From positions 2,379,001 through 2,443,000 of the forward strand of contig NEEC01000016.1 in the NCBI GenBank assembly GCA_002189035.1: 64,000 nucleotides of DNA, in the 5' to 3' direction. The position numbers were made by a program, and so were the translations under genes. The DNA is from Utricularia gibba. Lineage: Eukaryota; Streptophyta; Magnoliopsida; Lamiales; Lentibulariaceae. A model generated the notes under the pieces. It did not search any database. It had not been told where the DNA came from and worked only from the letters and a program-made list of their open reading frames with translations. This document shows, piece by piece, positions 11,517 through 24,800 of this stretch (position 1 is its first letter; each line of letters opens with the position of its first letter).

Positions 11517-14500
11517 ATGATGGAATTGGACGCAGAAGCTCCGATGGATGACAAAGCGAAGCGAATGAGGGATCTTTTATCGAGTTTTTACTCACCGGAT
11601 CCTTCTTTGGCCTCATCGCTTACACAGTCGCTTAACAGTTCTTCCAGATTCGCCACGCTCGATACCATCAACACTACGGCGTTTGATGCCGATCAGTACA
11701 TGAATCTACTCGTAAGCAATTTCAAAAATCAACCTCGACTCTGAAGTTCTATAACCATGGGGCGGCCAGAGGATAAATTTTCCTTGTTCTGTTCGATGGT
11801 TAAACTCTTGCATCATATATGCCAATTTAACTGAGTGTTTTCCCATCCACTGTCTCAATTTAAAGCCTCATATTCGTTAATTTTCATGTCTATAAGGTGC
11901 AAAAGTCAAATCTGGAAGGCTTACTTCAGAAGCATGTTGAAATGGCTGCTGAGATTAAAAATCTCGACACTGATCTCCAAATGCTAGTTTATGAGAATTA
12001 CAATAAGTTCATCAGTGCAACAGATACCATCAGAAGGTAAATGAAGTCTTTTTGTTTTTTGAAAAAGTTTACGGTGTCTAAAGAATATCCATGCATTGTA
12101 GAATTTGAGGATGATTTATTTTTAAATTTTCACTTTGTGACGCAGTTCATTGCGATGCCTTTATTTTTATAAAGCTATTCACATGTTTTTCGGATAATAT
12201 AATGTGAGCCATTCTGTCATTCTTTTAAAAGTTTTCTGAGCCATGCGAATCTTTTAATTCATACTATTTTAGGATGAAGAATAATATTACAGGCATGGAG
12301 ACCAACATGGAGCAGCTACTTGAAAAGGTGTTTGTTAAGCTTTCAACTTCTTTAATTGATTTAATCGCCAACCTATATGCTCAACTTAAATTCAACAGCA
12401 TAGTAAAGTTTCCTGTCTCTGATCTTTGCTCTTTCCAGATAGTGTCTGTGCAATGTAGGAGTGACGGGTCAACACTTCTCTTTTTAAAAAGAGAGAGCAT
12501 ATAGAGAAGTTGCATTGCACTCGCAATCTTCTGCGCAAAGTTCAGGTTTTGGTCTAATGCTCTAGCTGTACAATTTGATGCTTGATAAACTGGGTTCTAA
12601 GAGTTTTTGTGTTCTTATAACAATGACTCACCAGACATTAGTAATTGGCACATCCAAAAAGGGGAATTAAAGGGATGTATGGATTGATGAAACATGCTTG
12701 CTCGTACCTTTACAAATTTTTGTTACATGTTTGCCTTTTTATGACTTGCATGCAGTTTATTTATGACTTGCCTGCAAGACTTGAGAAGTGTATAAAAGCA
12801 GAAGCCTATGCTGATGCTGTCAAGTTCTACACCGGAGCCATGCCAATTTTCAAGGTCATTTAATCCTAAATCGTGTTCTCTTCTGATCCTGTGAAACATT
12901 AATTTAGTTTTGCTCTTCTTGCAACAGGCATATGGAGATTCTTCATTTGAAGATTGTAAAAGAAAATCTGAAGCAGCTGTGGCTACAATTATAAAAAGTT
13001 TGCAAGTAGGCCCATTGACTTGAATTTCTTTTTTCCCTGATGAAGCATAGTTTTTCATTGAGCAATGAATCAAGTTTCTTTCACCAGGCGACAGTAATGA
13101 TTGTTTCCTTGATCTCAGGGTAAAGTTTTTTCGGATTCAGAGTCCATTCAAACACGATCTGAGGCTGTCATGCTTCTGCAACGCTTGGAATTCCCTGTCA
13201 GTATTTGCTGTTGAATTTTTTTAACTGCACGGATTGATTGATTCCGAATTTCTCACATATTTTAGTCCAAGAAAGGCAGGAAGATAATTCACTGTGCGTT
13301 TATCAATATGTCATCCTCTTTCGATCGTTTTCTTTATTAAAAAAAATTATCTTCATTTATTGGCAAATCATTTGCTCTGCAGCATTTCAGTATGTCTATG
13401 TTGTTGATGTTGATTTGTTTCTGCTTTTTGAGTAGGTCGAGAGCTTAAAAGCTAAATTGTTTGAGAAGCTGGAGCAATTTCTCGTCAGCATGTCTGATGA
13501 GTGTAAGGACTCAAGAGTTGGTTCAATGCATAAATCCTCTGACCAGGAAAAGGCTGCGGATTCTACTTCCCCAACTGCAACTGAGGTGACTGAAGGAATT
13601 CCTATCATTCAACCCAAAGTAAATATGCAGCTGCCAAAACATGAAGTGTAATATTAGTTCTCAATTCCAGGCTTCGGCTCAGGAATTCACAGAAGCTATT
13701 CGTGCATATAAAGTGATCTTTTTGGATTCAGAACCAGAGCTATCTAAACTTGCACAAAATTTTCTCAGCAAGTCCGTTACACTTACTCAATTGTTGATTC
13801 ATCCTCACATTCTGTGGGTGAAAGTTAACACAATACCTTTGGTGATGCCCAAATCTCAGGCATTTTGAAGCTTTAAATGAACAGATCAAGAATCATATTC
13901 ACTCTGAGGATCTTGCCTCTATGATTAGTAAGGAAACTTCTTCCAATCATTGAATGGGGTCTTTAGTCAGTTAGATTCCTTGCGCTATGGATATGTGTTC
14001 ATATGATTTTCACTATGACCCGGCTCCCTTTTGCCTTGTCATATTATCCAGGAATCATTTGGACGGATGTGCTTTTGATGGATGATGTACTACCTGAAGC
14101 TTCTCTTCAGTCATTTGCATCGGAGGTCTTATTTATCTTGCATGCTTGAATTTATCTTCTTACTTGATTCTAATTTTTCGGGATGGTTATATTGCTAGAA
14201 TATGTTTCCCTTAATGATATTGATCTTCAGTGTGGCCGCACTACTGTGAAGAACTACATTGCCAGTGCATTTAGTCACCTGTCGCATGATATTTCAGGTC
14301 AGTGTCTTCACAGCATGAACCGTTTGTTAGAAGTTCTTAATTATGTTTTGCATGTTTTGCAGGTGCACTTTCCAAAATCCATGTTACTCGAAGGGTGAAA
14401 TAGAGGAAAAGCAAGGTTTGAAGTTTGTCCTTGAGGCAAGCAAAATGACCATGATGCAAGGCAGCTTGGACATTATATTGGTACAAGAAATCTGCTTGCC

Positions 14501-16367
14501 TTTTTATCTAGGAGAACTTTACTCTTGTTTCATACATTGCACCCAGTTTTGACTCGCCCATGTCTTCTGCTCGTTTGTTGGTAGGGGTTATCTCACTGTT
14601 GCAATCATGGTCGTAATTCACATAATGTACCTCAAATTTTTAATCTCTTTTGTGTTTGCTGGGCAGGATTTCAAGAGGCTCGTTGATGAGGACTTTACAA
14701 TAGCTTTGAACTTGAGAGATTCAACAATTGTCTGGGTCCTTGAAGGTTTTCAAAACTTCTTTCAGAATCTGAACCTCTATTTCAGCCTGCTTTGTGGGAA
14801 GAGTGGCGTTGGAAATGAAGAGGTGATTGTAGAAAGAGTACCAGGTGATAAGGTGTCTCCAGGTCTTGTTTTGGTTCTCGCACAACTTTCAACGTTTATT
14901 GTTCAGAATGCCATCCCAAGAATAACCGAGGCAAGGAAACTACCTTGTAAACCTTGTATTTTGACATTCTTTGTTCATTACGAGTGGTGAGTCAACTGCA
15001 GCAATGAATTTCAGGAAATAGCATCTGCTTTTTCTGATGGTGCTGTTCGAAGGCTTCAAAAGACTATATTTGTTCCTGCAGAGGCTTGTCGTATTTTTCA
15101 GTCTTCTGGTGAAATGTTTTTGAACCTTGTAAGTATTTTTGGTATTATAATCAATGAGTATCTATTTCTTTTGGAAATTTATGCAATGAACTAGCAGCTA
15201 GGGGTGACTGAAGAATGATAACCATGTTGCTTTTTGATGATCCATTTGTTGCTGGTTTGTCTATTGCATGCTGTTTCATTTGTCTCTTGGTGAATCCCTC
15301 TGATGTGTGAGATGATGCACTCTAAGTCTGTGTGTGTGTGTGTCCTTTTTCAGTACATCAAAATTAGAAATCAGAGGATATCAATTATATTGAGTAGAAG
15401 GTTTGCTGCTCCCAATTGGCCCAAGGTGAGTTTTTTACCAATCACCTTTTTACTGCTCATGTCGCCTGCAAACAGACTTCTGCTTCTCGTTTCCCGTTAA
15501 TTCTTGGAATATTTCACTTTTTGTATTGCAGCACAAAGAGCCCAGAGAAGTGCATATGTTCGTAGATTTGCTGCTTAAGGAGGTACATAGTCTTGTTGAA
15601 TGAATAAATACTTCATTACATTTCACTTTTGCAACCGCTCAATACGCTGGCATTACTATATTACCCAAACACCGGCGATGTAGTTTGAAGAAACAAGAAT
15701 GGAAGTTGAACAAATTTTGGCTCAGAGTCCCACGCGCAAGCATCGTCGTACGGAAAGCAACGGAAGTACTACATCTTCACGCAGTAATCCTCTGAGAGAT
15801 GATAGGTTGAGCCATTCAAATAGTCAGAAGGCGAGAAGCCAGCTTCTTGAGACACATCTAGCGAAATTGTTTAAACAGAAAATGGAGATCTTCACGAAGA
15901 TTGAGCACACGCAGGTATTGCCTGCCGTTCTCTTCTTTAGCTGATGATGATGATGATGATGATGATGATTGTGTGATGGTGCATCTGATTGCAGGAATCT
16001 GTGTTGACAACAATCGTGAAACTTTCCCTCAAGAGCTTACAAGAATTCGTTCGGCTCCAGACATTTAACCGCAGTGGATTCCAGCAAATCCAGTTGGACA
16101 TTCACTTTTTCAGGTCTGCGTTGAAGGACGTGGCCGAGGATGAAGCAGCAGTGGATTTCCTGCTCGATGAGGTAGAAATGAAATAAAATTCCTGTGAGTA
16201 GAGTAGCAGAGAAATATAAGCATTTTGGCGTTGGGTGTCAGGTTATTGTTGCGTGTTCGGAGCGTTGCCTTGACCCCATCCCGTTGGAGCCTCCTATCCT
16301 GGAGAGACTGGTTCATGCCAAGGTGGGCAAGACGTCATTTGAACCCCGGCCGGCCCTCATTCCTTAG
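11517..16367 (+). CDS. VPS51: Vacuolar protein sorting-associated protein 51 homologue; two 1-base frameshifts as sequenced
   Basis: VPS51 is a subunit of the GARP/EARP tethering complexes that receive endosome-derived vesicles at the trans-Golgi. Twenty exons: 11517-11711, 11897-12036, 12273-12327, 12439-12545, 12756-12854, 12928-13005, 13119-13196, 13436-13618, 13671-13771, 13860-13927, 14052-14125, 14231-14297, 14363-14480, 14667-14930, 15015-15128, 15354-15425, 15532-15582, 15684-15914, 15995-16171 and 16242-16367. Conserved blocks include DDKAKRMRDLLSSFYSPDPS at the N-terminus, the coiled-coil segment KNLDTDLQMLVYENYNKFIS, NGSTTSSRSNPLRDD and SLKSLQEFVRLQTFNRSGFQ. Exons 4 and 13 are each one base short; homology shifts frame at G runs at 12466-12468 and 14393-14395. 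The other 18 exons keep phase, for about 799 residues. The intron after exon 14 has a GC donor. The start is the first of two adjacent ATGs. Confidence 0.93.
15329..15342. repeat. Short (TG)n tract in a VPS51 intron
   Basis: About seven TG repeats lie just before the acceptor of exon 16. Confidence 0.7.
15938..15969. repeat. (GAT)n microsatellite in a VPS51 intron
   Basis: About ten GAT/TGA units lie in the short intron before exon 19. Likely polymorphic in length. Confidence 0.9.
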
Positions 16368-17623
16368 AACCAACCCCCTCCCTGGTCATCTAAGATTGTT
16401 GTATGGAACAACCCGCCAACTGTGATAATGGCTCACATCCATCCTTTCTACATGATGAGTTAGAAATACTCCCACGTCCGCCATTAATTACTTGACTCGC
16501 ACACAGGCAGCAGGCAGCCGGGCGGCCCAGCTTTTAATTATTTTATTTCACTTAAATTTGTAGATTACCTAATGTGTGCTACATGTGATAGAAAAGTACC
16601 CCACTTCTACTTAATTCTATTGTATACAATTTATATTAGCGCATAAGTCCATTTTATCTACATGTATGTTGATATGGATTTTAATATTGTTTTTATTTTA
16701 TCATGTAAATTTGATAAATGATGTGAAAAATATTAATTTGTACTAAATATATGATAATTAAATATAAAAATAGTTATAAAACTTAAAAATATAATTAATT
16801 TTTCAATTTAGTTTTTTAAATAGGAAAATGTTTTTAAAAAAATCAAAATTATATTGACACTGATTATCAAAACTTTTTAGGAAAATAACCTTTTCTAGAA
16901 AAATCTATTAATCAAATAATCATATTCTGCAATTTTTAGCATACTAGTTTTCTTTTATGTATTTATTTGTTAAGTAGTCATAATTTTTTAATATTATATT
17001 TTGTATAATAAAAATAACTATTATATTGAAAAAAAATTAATTATAAGTATAAATGTGTATATATATATATATATATATATAATTTTGATTTAATTAAAAA
17101 TCGTATTATTAAAAATACATAATTTATTTAATAATATTATTAAATTAAATTGAATTTTATAAAAAAATATATTTTGTAATGAAAATAAATCCAACCCGTG
17201 ATCATCTAATTTTAAAACAAAAATATTTTCAAATAAGGTACAAAAGTCATTTACATATAAATCATACCATGTATCAGATGTATATGATATGCTATGTATA
17301 ATCTATATCCGTGTGCGAGGACATGATTTGTGCATAATCCGTGCCCATATCGTATATAAATAACACAAGTATCGTTTCTGTATAACTAATGTCTATATCA
17401 TATACAAAGTATATAGGATTGTGGTTTATGTATAATTTATGCCCATAGTTTAATTGATGTTGTAATTGTTTTTTAAACTTGAGAGTCGACTATTCAATTT
17501 GTATGCATTGCATATTATATTTTTCAATAAATAACTAATTATGACCCTATTTTTATATATTATATAATATCATATTTTACAAATTAAAAATAATGAAGGG
17601 GAGCTATTAGGTGTAGCAACATG
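16368..17623. other. AT-rich intergenic region with (AT)n tract
   Basis: Sequence beyond VPS51. A (TA)n run sits at about 17057-17081. No gene recognised. Confidence 0.6.
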
Positions 17624-19860
17624 TAGAGTTGGGTATGGATAAGGGTTGACCCATGTATCCGATGGGTTGACTAGTGACGGATCCAACCCATTACCCATAA
17701 CCATCGAAAACGTGTATGGGATGGGTTGGATATACACGGGTACAGGTCGACCCAACGAGTCAGCTAAATTGGGCCTGTAATGTAGTCTATTAAGAAGTGT
17801 TGGAGTACTCAACTATTGGGCTTCAATCTATTTTATGTATATGATGTTACAAAGGCCCAATTCACAAGAATATAAATACATGAGCAGCCCATAACCTACT
17901 TATCAAACGCTTGTGCCCCTCTCGCTTGAATACAAGAAAATATTCAAACGCTTATGCTGTTCATTGCGCATTTAGGAGCTGAATCTGAATTTTTGAAGGC
18001 TGTTGGACAACAATTGGAGCTGAATCCCTAAAACCCACGTGCTTTGCGTTGTTTAAAGACCTTCCAAAAGGTATGTGCGTGACTATCCAAAGAGAAATTG
18101 ACATGTGTATATGTGGCTTACAGTTATTTATGTAAGGTTTGGGAGCGATTTATTTCTCTTGATTGTGTTTCAAGTAACAAAATATAGAAGAATCGCATCA
18201 AAGTGTCACACCTTCACACCAACGGCATCTCGAGTGTGATATTGAAATGTATTTGTAAGTATTGTGGAATTGTATATGACCATGGTAAGGGTGGTTCAAC
18301 TTCTAATTTCATTCGCCACATTAGAAATAAGCATATAGACAAGACATGTACTTCATTGAGACAACCTACTTTGAAATTTATGTGTGGCCATGTTTCGAGC
18401 TTTTCATTTGATCTTGATGCTGCCCAAATTGATTATGTACTTATATTGATTGCTAGTGAAAAATCTTTTGTAGAAGTAGAGAATCCGTTTTTTAGAAATT
18501 TTTATCAATCTAGATTGCAACTTAGATTCGCTCCCATGTCTAGGAGAAAAACGGTTAAAATTGCATTAAAACAATTTGAAGAAAAAAAAAACTATGTTTG
18601 ACCTCTGATTTTCAATCTATGAAATGCAAATTTGGTTTAACTTGTGATAGTTGGCATGGTATCAATGGTGAGAATTATTTAGTTGTAAATGCTCATTGGA
18701 TTGATTTCAAATGGTTTATTTAAAAGAGAATCCTTGGGTTTAGACCTTTGGATTCTCCACACACGGGGGGCACAAATTGCTGAATTGAGTATTTAATTGT
18801 TGATTGTGTATTTAATATAAATCTTGATAATGCCTCCAATAATACTACTGCAACGTCCATGTTGAAATTATCTATAAATCATGTTTTAGGTGGATATTTC
18901 TTTAGATCAAGATGCATTTGTCATATTTTGAATTTATGTGTACAAGATGCATTAAATGAAAATGATATTGAGGCTGCTTTGTCTAGTGTGCATAGGATAG
19001 TTTACCATGTGAAGATGTTTAGCAAAAAAGAGCGTCTTTTAAGTGTCTATGTGAGTTAAAAAGTCTGCCATTCCGAACTCTAAAAATAGATTTTCCAACA
19101 CAATGGAATTCTACGTTTTTCATGCTTCAATCTTTTATTCTTTATAGAGAAGTTGTTTCATTGTTTTTAACTACGCATACCGACCTAAATATTCTAATTG
19201 ATGATGATGTGTATGCTAAGTTTGACATATTGGTTGACTTGCTTTTGGTTTTTCATAAATACACTAGGTTATTTAGTGGTGTTTACTATACTACCACATA
19301 TGTTGTGTTGCCTGCCTTAATTGCCATAGCCTCTACATTTAAAAAATATTTCGAAATGGAATTGGTCTCTGATATTGTAAGATCTATGGTTTATAAATTT
19401 ATGAAATATTTTGAAACTATACCTACATTGTTTTTTGTAGCAAACATGCTTGATCCTAGGGTGAAGGCAACCGGTTTGCAAACTGGTTTAAATTTGTTTT
19501 GTGATTATTTTACATCCCTTGGACTTCCTAATATTTGGCTGGATGCACAAAATGTATACTTCTACTTTAGATGCTTTAACATATTTGCATGTCTTTTATG
19601 AGTGTGAAGCATCCAATACGCGGGTTGGAAGTGAGGAGTTGCATAGAGGTATCTCCTCTTCTGCGGATGATTATTATTCCATGATTTCGGCGTCTCCAAG
19701 CATGACCACAAAGGCCAGTGAGATGGCATTGTACAATGCAACCCACCAGTTCCAAGCTTGACCAGGGCTATTCTTGAAGCATGTGTTTGTTTAAAGAATG
19801 ATAACTTTGACGTCTTGAATGACTTAGGTTCTACCCTTTTTTCGTGAACTGTTATGATTT
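17624..19860 (+). mobile_element. Decayed hAT transposon, left end and most of the transposase
   Basis: The left end opens with TAGAGTTGGGTATGG, which resembles the terminal repeats of the better-preserved hAT at 50409-54661. Transposase pieces on the plus strand follow. A BED-type zinc finger (about 18240-18360) has the C-x2-C spacing of KCICKYCG and an H-x4-H ending at RHIRNKH. The RNase-H-like core pieces are CICHILNLCVQDAL (about 18910-18955), LLLVFHKYTRLFSGVYYTTT (19240-19300) and LDPRVKA (about 19450). Frames are broken by several stops and shifts. The C-terminal hATC dimerisation domain is not found before the sequence changes character at about 19860. Confidence 0.8.
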
Positions 19861-20720
19861 TCATACTTGAGGACAAACATAATCTAGTATTAAGTCGCTC
19901 AAATTAGGAGTCTTATTATTAAGTATTTAATTTTTATTAGAAAATTTTTATTTTCCTATTTTTTTTATATATTTTCCGTCTTTTTTCTCACACTTTGACC
20001 GAGACATGTCAAGAAACTATCGTGGAGTGTTGTAGGAGTATTGCAGGTGGTCAAAGTCTGACTTTTCGTGCCTTGTACGTGACTTGGAACAATTGTGGGC
20101 AGAAGACTGACACTGATCAAGGCCCCTGACTTACGGCATGTCAGAGTCTGCAGAAATGATTGGGCGCTAACTTACACGCAAAGGAAGTCTTGTGGTGCAT
20201 GCAAGACAGAAGAAATGATGGGAAGGGGACCCAATAGAGTTAATGCATGTGGGGAATGATATAAAAGTCACTTGGAGCACTTAGTTTGGACCTTTTTGAA
20301 CTTTTGTTTCTAGACTTAGAACTTTGGAGTTCTTCCTCCCCTCAAGGAGGAAGAACACTTAGTTTTCAATTTCGTTTCTGTTTTCATGGCCCTTTGTGGC
20401 TAAAACTCTTTAGTTTCTAGGAGAAGATGAAGTTTCCTTCCAAGTCCTGAGCAATATACTCGGTTCTTTGCTGAAATCATCTCGGATTCTGCATACTTCC
20501 ACGCATTTTGATGCAGTTTTTCTGTAACGACTCCTAGTCAAGGTCCATGAGTAGCAGGCCACTCCTCGCGGATTTTGTTGAAGATCAAGGTGAAGAGCAC
20601 CAACTCCAATCCTACTGGTTCGAGGTAAGTAGCAGATTGTTTGTGGCCTAGGTACCGCGATAGGGGACAGGTTGTGACCTCGGACCTGCCACTAGCCATT
20701 GGCAACAGCTAGGCACACAC
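19855..20720. repeat. Possible solo LTR / retroelement 3' end inserted after the hAT fragment
   Basis: The segment begins with a sequence like the end of plant gypsy pol and its polypurine region (TTGAGGACAAACATAATC at about 19867). It has a TATA-like site in a GATATAAAAG context near 20260. Its base composition is unlike its flanks. I could not define TG/CA ends or a target duplication, so the call is tentative. Confidence 0.3.
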
Positions 20721-21086
20721 AGGTTTTGAAGGCAATCGAAGGCAATCCTCTTGTCTTTCTAATCATCCAAGGGAAAATCACATGAGGCTATTCCCGTGCA
20801 TCCTTGTCAATCAGAGTGTAAGGGAGAGTAGGCTATAACCAGCTATTTGGAAGAAATCAGTGAAAACCTAGGCAAGGATGAACAAAAGAAGAAGATGGAA
20901 TCTCATTCTCAGAAACTGCATCCCATAGTCAAGGCCCCATCACTTAGGTTGTAACTTTTATTTCTGCATTTCACCAACCCATTTTACAAAACCATGACAT
21001 TTTGTAGAAGTTCTTTACAAAACACTTTTCACGAGAAACAACTCCTAAGATCGATACTCGTACTACGCTTTTTTGTGTTTTACGTT

Positions 21087-21877
21087 TTATACATTTAAAA
21101 TTTGTTGAGGAAACGACACACAACACTCAACAACAACAAAAGTTTGCTCACTAAAAGTTACATAAAGCACTAAATCAACTTGTGTCTTATGTAGATCAAA
21201 AGCAAAACAATCGCTCATGCTACCTTCTACCACATTTAATTGATATTGAATAAAAGAATTTGATAATGTATTCATGTGTTTCTCCTTTTGGGTAAACATA
21301 GATCTTGACACAATATTTCACATTTAATAGATGAAATGATCACGCTATTCAATCTTCCCACTCTTTCTACGTTTCTTCTTAGAACCATAGGGAACTTTAT
21401 CTACATTTTCATTTATGCCACAATCAGCTCCATTGTCATTTGACAAAGTATCATGCACTCTTGCACATTTTTGAAGGAGTGGATAATGGAGTATACATTT
21501 TCGAGTAAAGCAATGGTCACTAGGTTCGAACTTTGAAAAGGGGAATCTTTGGCTTCTATAGTTTTGATTTTGAAACAAAAATTTTTGAAAAACAACAACA
21601 TTGAAAACTATGGAGACAAGGGAAGAGCAACTCTCATTGGGCTAGGGTTTGCTTTCAATTTTTTCCCAAGAATGAGAATGAGGGGTATGGAAAATGAGTC
21701 CTTAGTCAATTTTATCTATTTTATTTTTTAATAAAATTTATTTGAAACAGTGGGTAAAACTTAGGTGCATTTTCCAAACCAAACCATAACAATAATTTGG
21801 ATGATTACAGTTAGGGTCAAACTGAGATGGGTTGGTCAATGCGATTTATAGGTCAACCTGCCTGTAGCCTAGCTCTA
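21087..21877 (-). mobile_element. Second hAT 5' fragment in opposite orientation
   Basis: On the minus strand, a Lys/Arg-rich stretch (KKKRRKSGK, about 21350-21375) and a frame at 21087-21311 reading FAFDLHKTQVDLVLYVTF resemble the segment FSFDLDAAQIDYVLILIA of the plus-strand hAT at about 18403-18456. The right border read on the minus strand begins TAGAGCTAGG, similar to the left hAT end TAGAGTTGGG at 17624. No 8-bp duplication pairs 17624 with 21877, so these may be two truncated copies. Confidence 0.55.
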
Positions 21878-23600
21878 CTACTGAATGTGCTTGCAAGGAA
21901 GTAATTGAAGATGATCTATTCCAACACCTGACCCCCACAACTTACTTCCCACTATTGAGAAATGTGTCTATGCATAGGCCCATGCAGGAATTGGTGAGTT
22001 AAGTTTGTCTCCTAAACAATATTGCTGTCTACTGATCTATTGTTTAAAAGTGAGACTTGGTTACAAGTTATTAATTTATAATGTTGGTGTTATAAAACCT
22101 TCATCCTATTGGGTCTGCCTCTAGTGATCCTTAAGTGATCTCTTTGCACAAGAGTAGATTTTATAGGGTGCTTCGTGTTTCAGCATTCTAAGATTCAACA
22201 CAGTAAAATTTCATCAAACATCTCAAACGTTTTACCTAATAGCAAAAAAAATCCTCAAAATTTGATGTAAATCACATTTCATCCTGAATGGCTAAATTGA
22301 TTCTACCATTTGACCTATCAAGTACAATTGATTCCCAAACTTTAAAATGTCCTACAAAATTAGTCTCCAAAGTTTCATATCTAGGCAATTTTATTCTCTA
22401 TCGTTTATACACCAGACACGTTGGGTCTCCACTGTTATAGATCTCAATTGCGTTGATTTTTTTGTAAAATTGAACCCAAATAAAGTCTTTAACTCATTTT
22501 TTCACAATCCTTTTGCCTTTCCAAAAATCATCACCATCTCTTTGTTTGCCACAACTACACATCATTGTTTGCCATCAATAGGTATTACACCATGCCCATT
22601 TCCTATCAATCGCCACTGTCCCCCATCAATTGCATTGCACATCTTCTCATTGCACTTGTCACACTCGTCATGCCCTTACCTATCACGATCATAATGTATA
22701 GGGTTCACATCATGACAATGTTGATGATTATGTAAGAAAGTGACAGATGGGTCGTGTAGAGGTCCTATGTATGCATTTTGCTCTTAACAATGTCAAAAAT
22801 TATCTTCCTCCGTCATTGACATACAGCTTGCTTTAAACGAAAATGTGATTTTTGGTGTTTTAGTGGGCTAAATCCCTTGATTTAGCCAACCCATGTTGTA
22901 ACCCAATTTTTCAGTTTCTGCAACCAACTCTTTCATGATGTTTGACATTTTCGTTGCTTTATGTTAATGTTATCATGTTTTACTTTCAAAGTATGAGTAG
23001 CTAAAACCTTTGGGATGCCTTAAGGTGAAGTAAGGTGGTGTGTGCTTAGGATTAATAATGAAATTTATGTTTGTTCCTTAGCTCTTGTTTCTATCAATCC
23101 ATGGGTAGATCTAATGAGGGGAATAAGTAGCTTCACAACTTAGATGCTTGGTTTAGAGGTAGACCAACAAATTAAGACGGGAGCAGTAGATGTTAGTCTG
23201 GGGTAGAACCAGTAGAACCGGGTAGACCTAGTTCTATGTGCTTTGCATGTAGGTAGACCTAATTGCAATGTTAGTTGTGATATTGGGGACTAGCTTAGTC
23301 GAAAATATGATGAATGACTTGGGTAGACTTAGGTTATTTGAACTTGTGAGTGTAGGAACATGGTAAATTAAATTAGGTACCTTAGCATAACACCACCTAC
23401 AGATCCTTAAGGCATCTTCGTATAATTCTGAGTCAGAACCAGTACTTATTACCTTTAGCATTGAAACCTTATTTCGTTTACTGAGCTTACTTGCCACTGC
23501 TAGTCCAAGCTTAGACTAAGATCTACTGTTATTCAGAATCATGCATTTACTAAAACACTTAGCAAGCACAAGCTCTTGGTGATCGACCCCGATATCCACT
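21878..23600. other. Intergenic, no gene seen
   Basis: AT-rich. A 115-codon plus-strand frame (22347-22694) is composed of Phe/Ser/His-rich low-complexity sequence without a domain, and I do not call it a gene. Confidence 0.5.
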
Positions 23601-23609
23601 ATACAAGTT

Positions 23610-24800
23610 TTCTAAATTTGTAATTTGTGTAGATTAGGAACTAAAAATTTATTTGATAATGAAATTTCTATTTTTGCAATGACATTAGGAAATTTCCGTT
23701 TATCAATTGGTATAATTAAGAACTTGGCATGCATATTTGCATGGAGCAAGTATGTTGTGAAACCATAAACTAGTAGAATATTCCATTGATAAAGCATTGA
23801 TCTGCATCATTACTCAATTTTTTGATGAAAACTGATGATGGCTTCTTGGGTTTGTAGAAAACCTTATACCTTCATCTCGCTTTTGGGCAAAACAAGTTGT
23901 AAACATTTCATCCACTTTGATAAGCATCTCAAGAAGGGGGACATTACACTCATTTTTCAATGTAGAGTTGATGGACTTAGCATGATTGTTCAACAATAGT
24001 TTACACTTTAGTTCAATATAAAAAAATGCCCTTTACCACATGCTCAGATTCATGCCACACAATAGCTCTCATGTCTTAACAAAGTATTCCTTCGATGACT
24101 TCATCCCATGATTGAAGTCTACCTTCAAGCATTTCTGTATAGCTGACATATAATATATCTTTGAGATCACATGTCATAAACCTAAGATATATTATATTTG
24201 GATTCATAAAAATACACGTAATACAGGAATAAGATCCATTCCACCATCTAATATAATACAAAACATGCTTTCATTGTTTTCTAAAATCTCCATATCTGCT
24301 CTTGGTTTTTGTAGAATTCAAATCCAGTTATGTTTGCTTCCTTGTACGTCAATGTATAAGCTATTGGGAAAACACCGCTATTAGCATCCGGAGATGTGCC
24401 AAGCTGTAATTTTCCTTTTACTCGTGACACATAGATCCCATCAATACAAATTAAGTAAGGACAACATTGTTGGAAACCATCGTTGCGTGCATGCACCACA
24501 TACATAAAAATTAGCATTCCATGAAATATCCAGATACAATACAAATGATTGTTGACATCTACAACCATGCCAACAATGCTTTTCGGTTTAATGTATTTAT
24601 GTTCCTATACAAATTATTTGATGTAAGAGAAGTCTGAAACTATAGCTTGTTCCAGATATCAACATATTTGCTCTCTTGGACAACATATTTTGTGGGTCGA
24701 AATCTTCATGTTGAGCTCTTCTTTGATGTCACCCAATTCCATTGTTTTTTTATTGAGTGACTTTGTTAATTTCCTCTCATATTTAGCTACTAGAAAGAGA
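23610..24800 (-). pseudogene. Decayed MULE (MuDR-type) transposase
   Basis: On the minus strand, the frame at 24281-24568 reads GFQQCCPYLICIDGIYVSR, then SGVFPIAYTLTYKEA. This is the MULE DDE core pattern, in which an aspartate follows the hydrophobic strand and PIAYA closes the next one. Downstream, 23814-23996 reads SINSTLKNECNVPLLEMLIK and FAQKRDEG, matching the segment after the third catalytic acid. Stops and frameshifts separate the pieces. No terminal inverted repeats were recognised. Confidence 0.75.

Noticed and set aside
12274-12504. 76-codon frame as a stand-alone gene
   Set aside because: It is VPS51 exon 3, an intron and the start of exon 4 read through; its stop results from the frameshift at 12466-12468.
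17624-21877. One intact hAT element spanning both ends
   Set aside because: The two coding fragments are in opposite orientation, both are N-terminal, and the flanking octamers GCAACATG and CTACTGAA do not match.
22347-22694. 115-codon plus-strand frame
   Set aside because: Low-complexity Ser/Phe/His content, no domain, transposon-rich surroundings.
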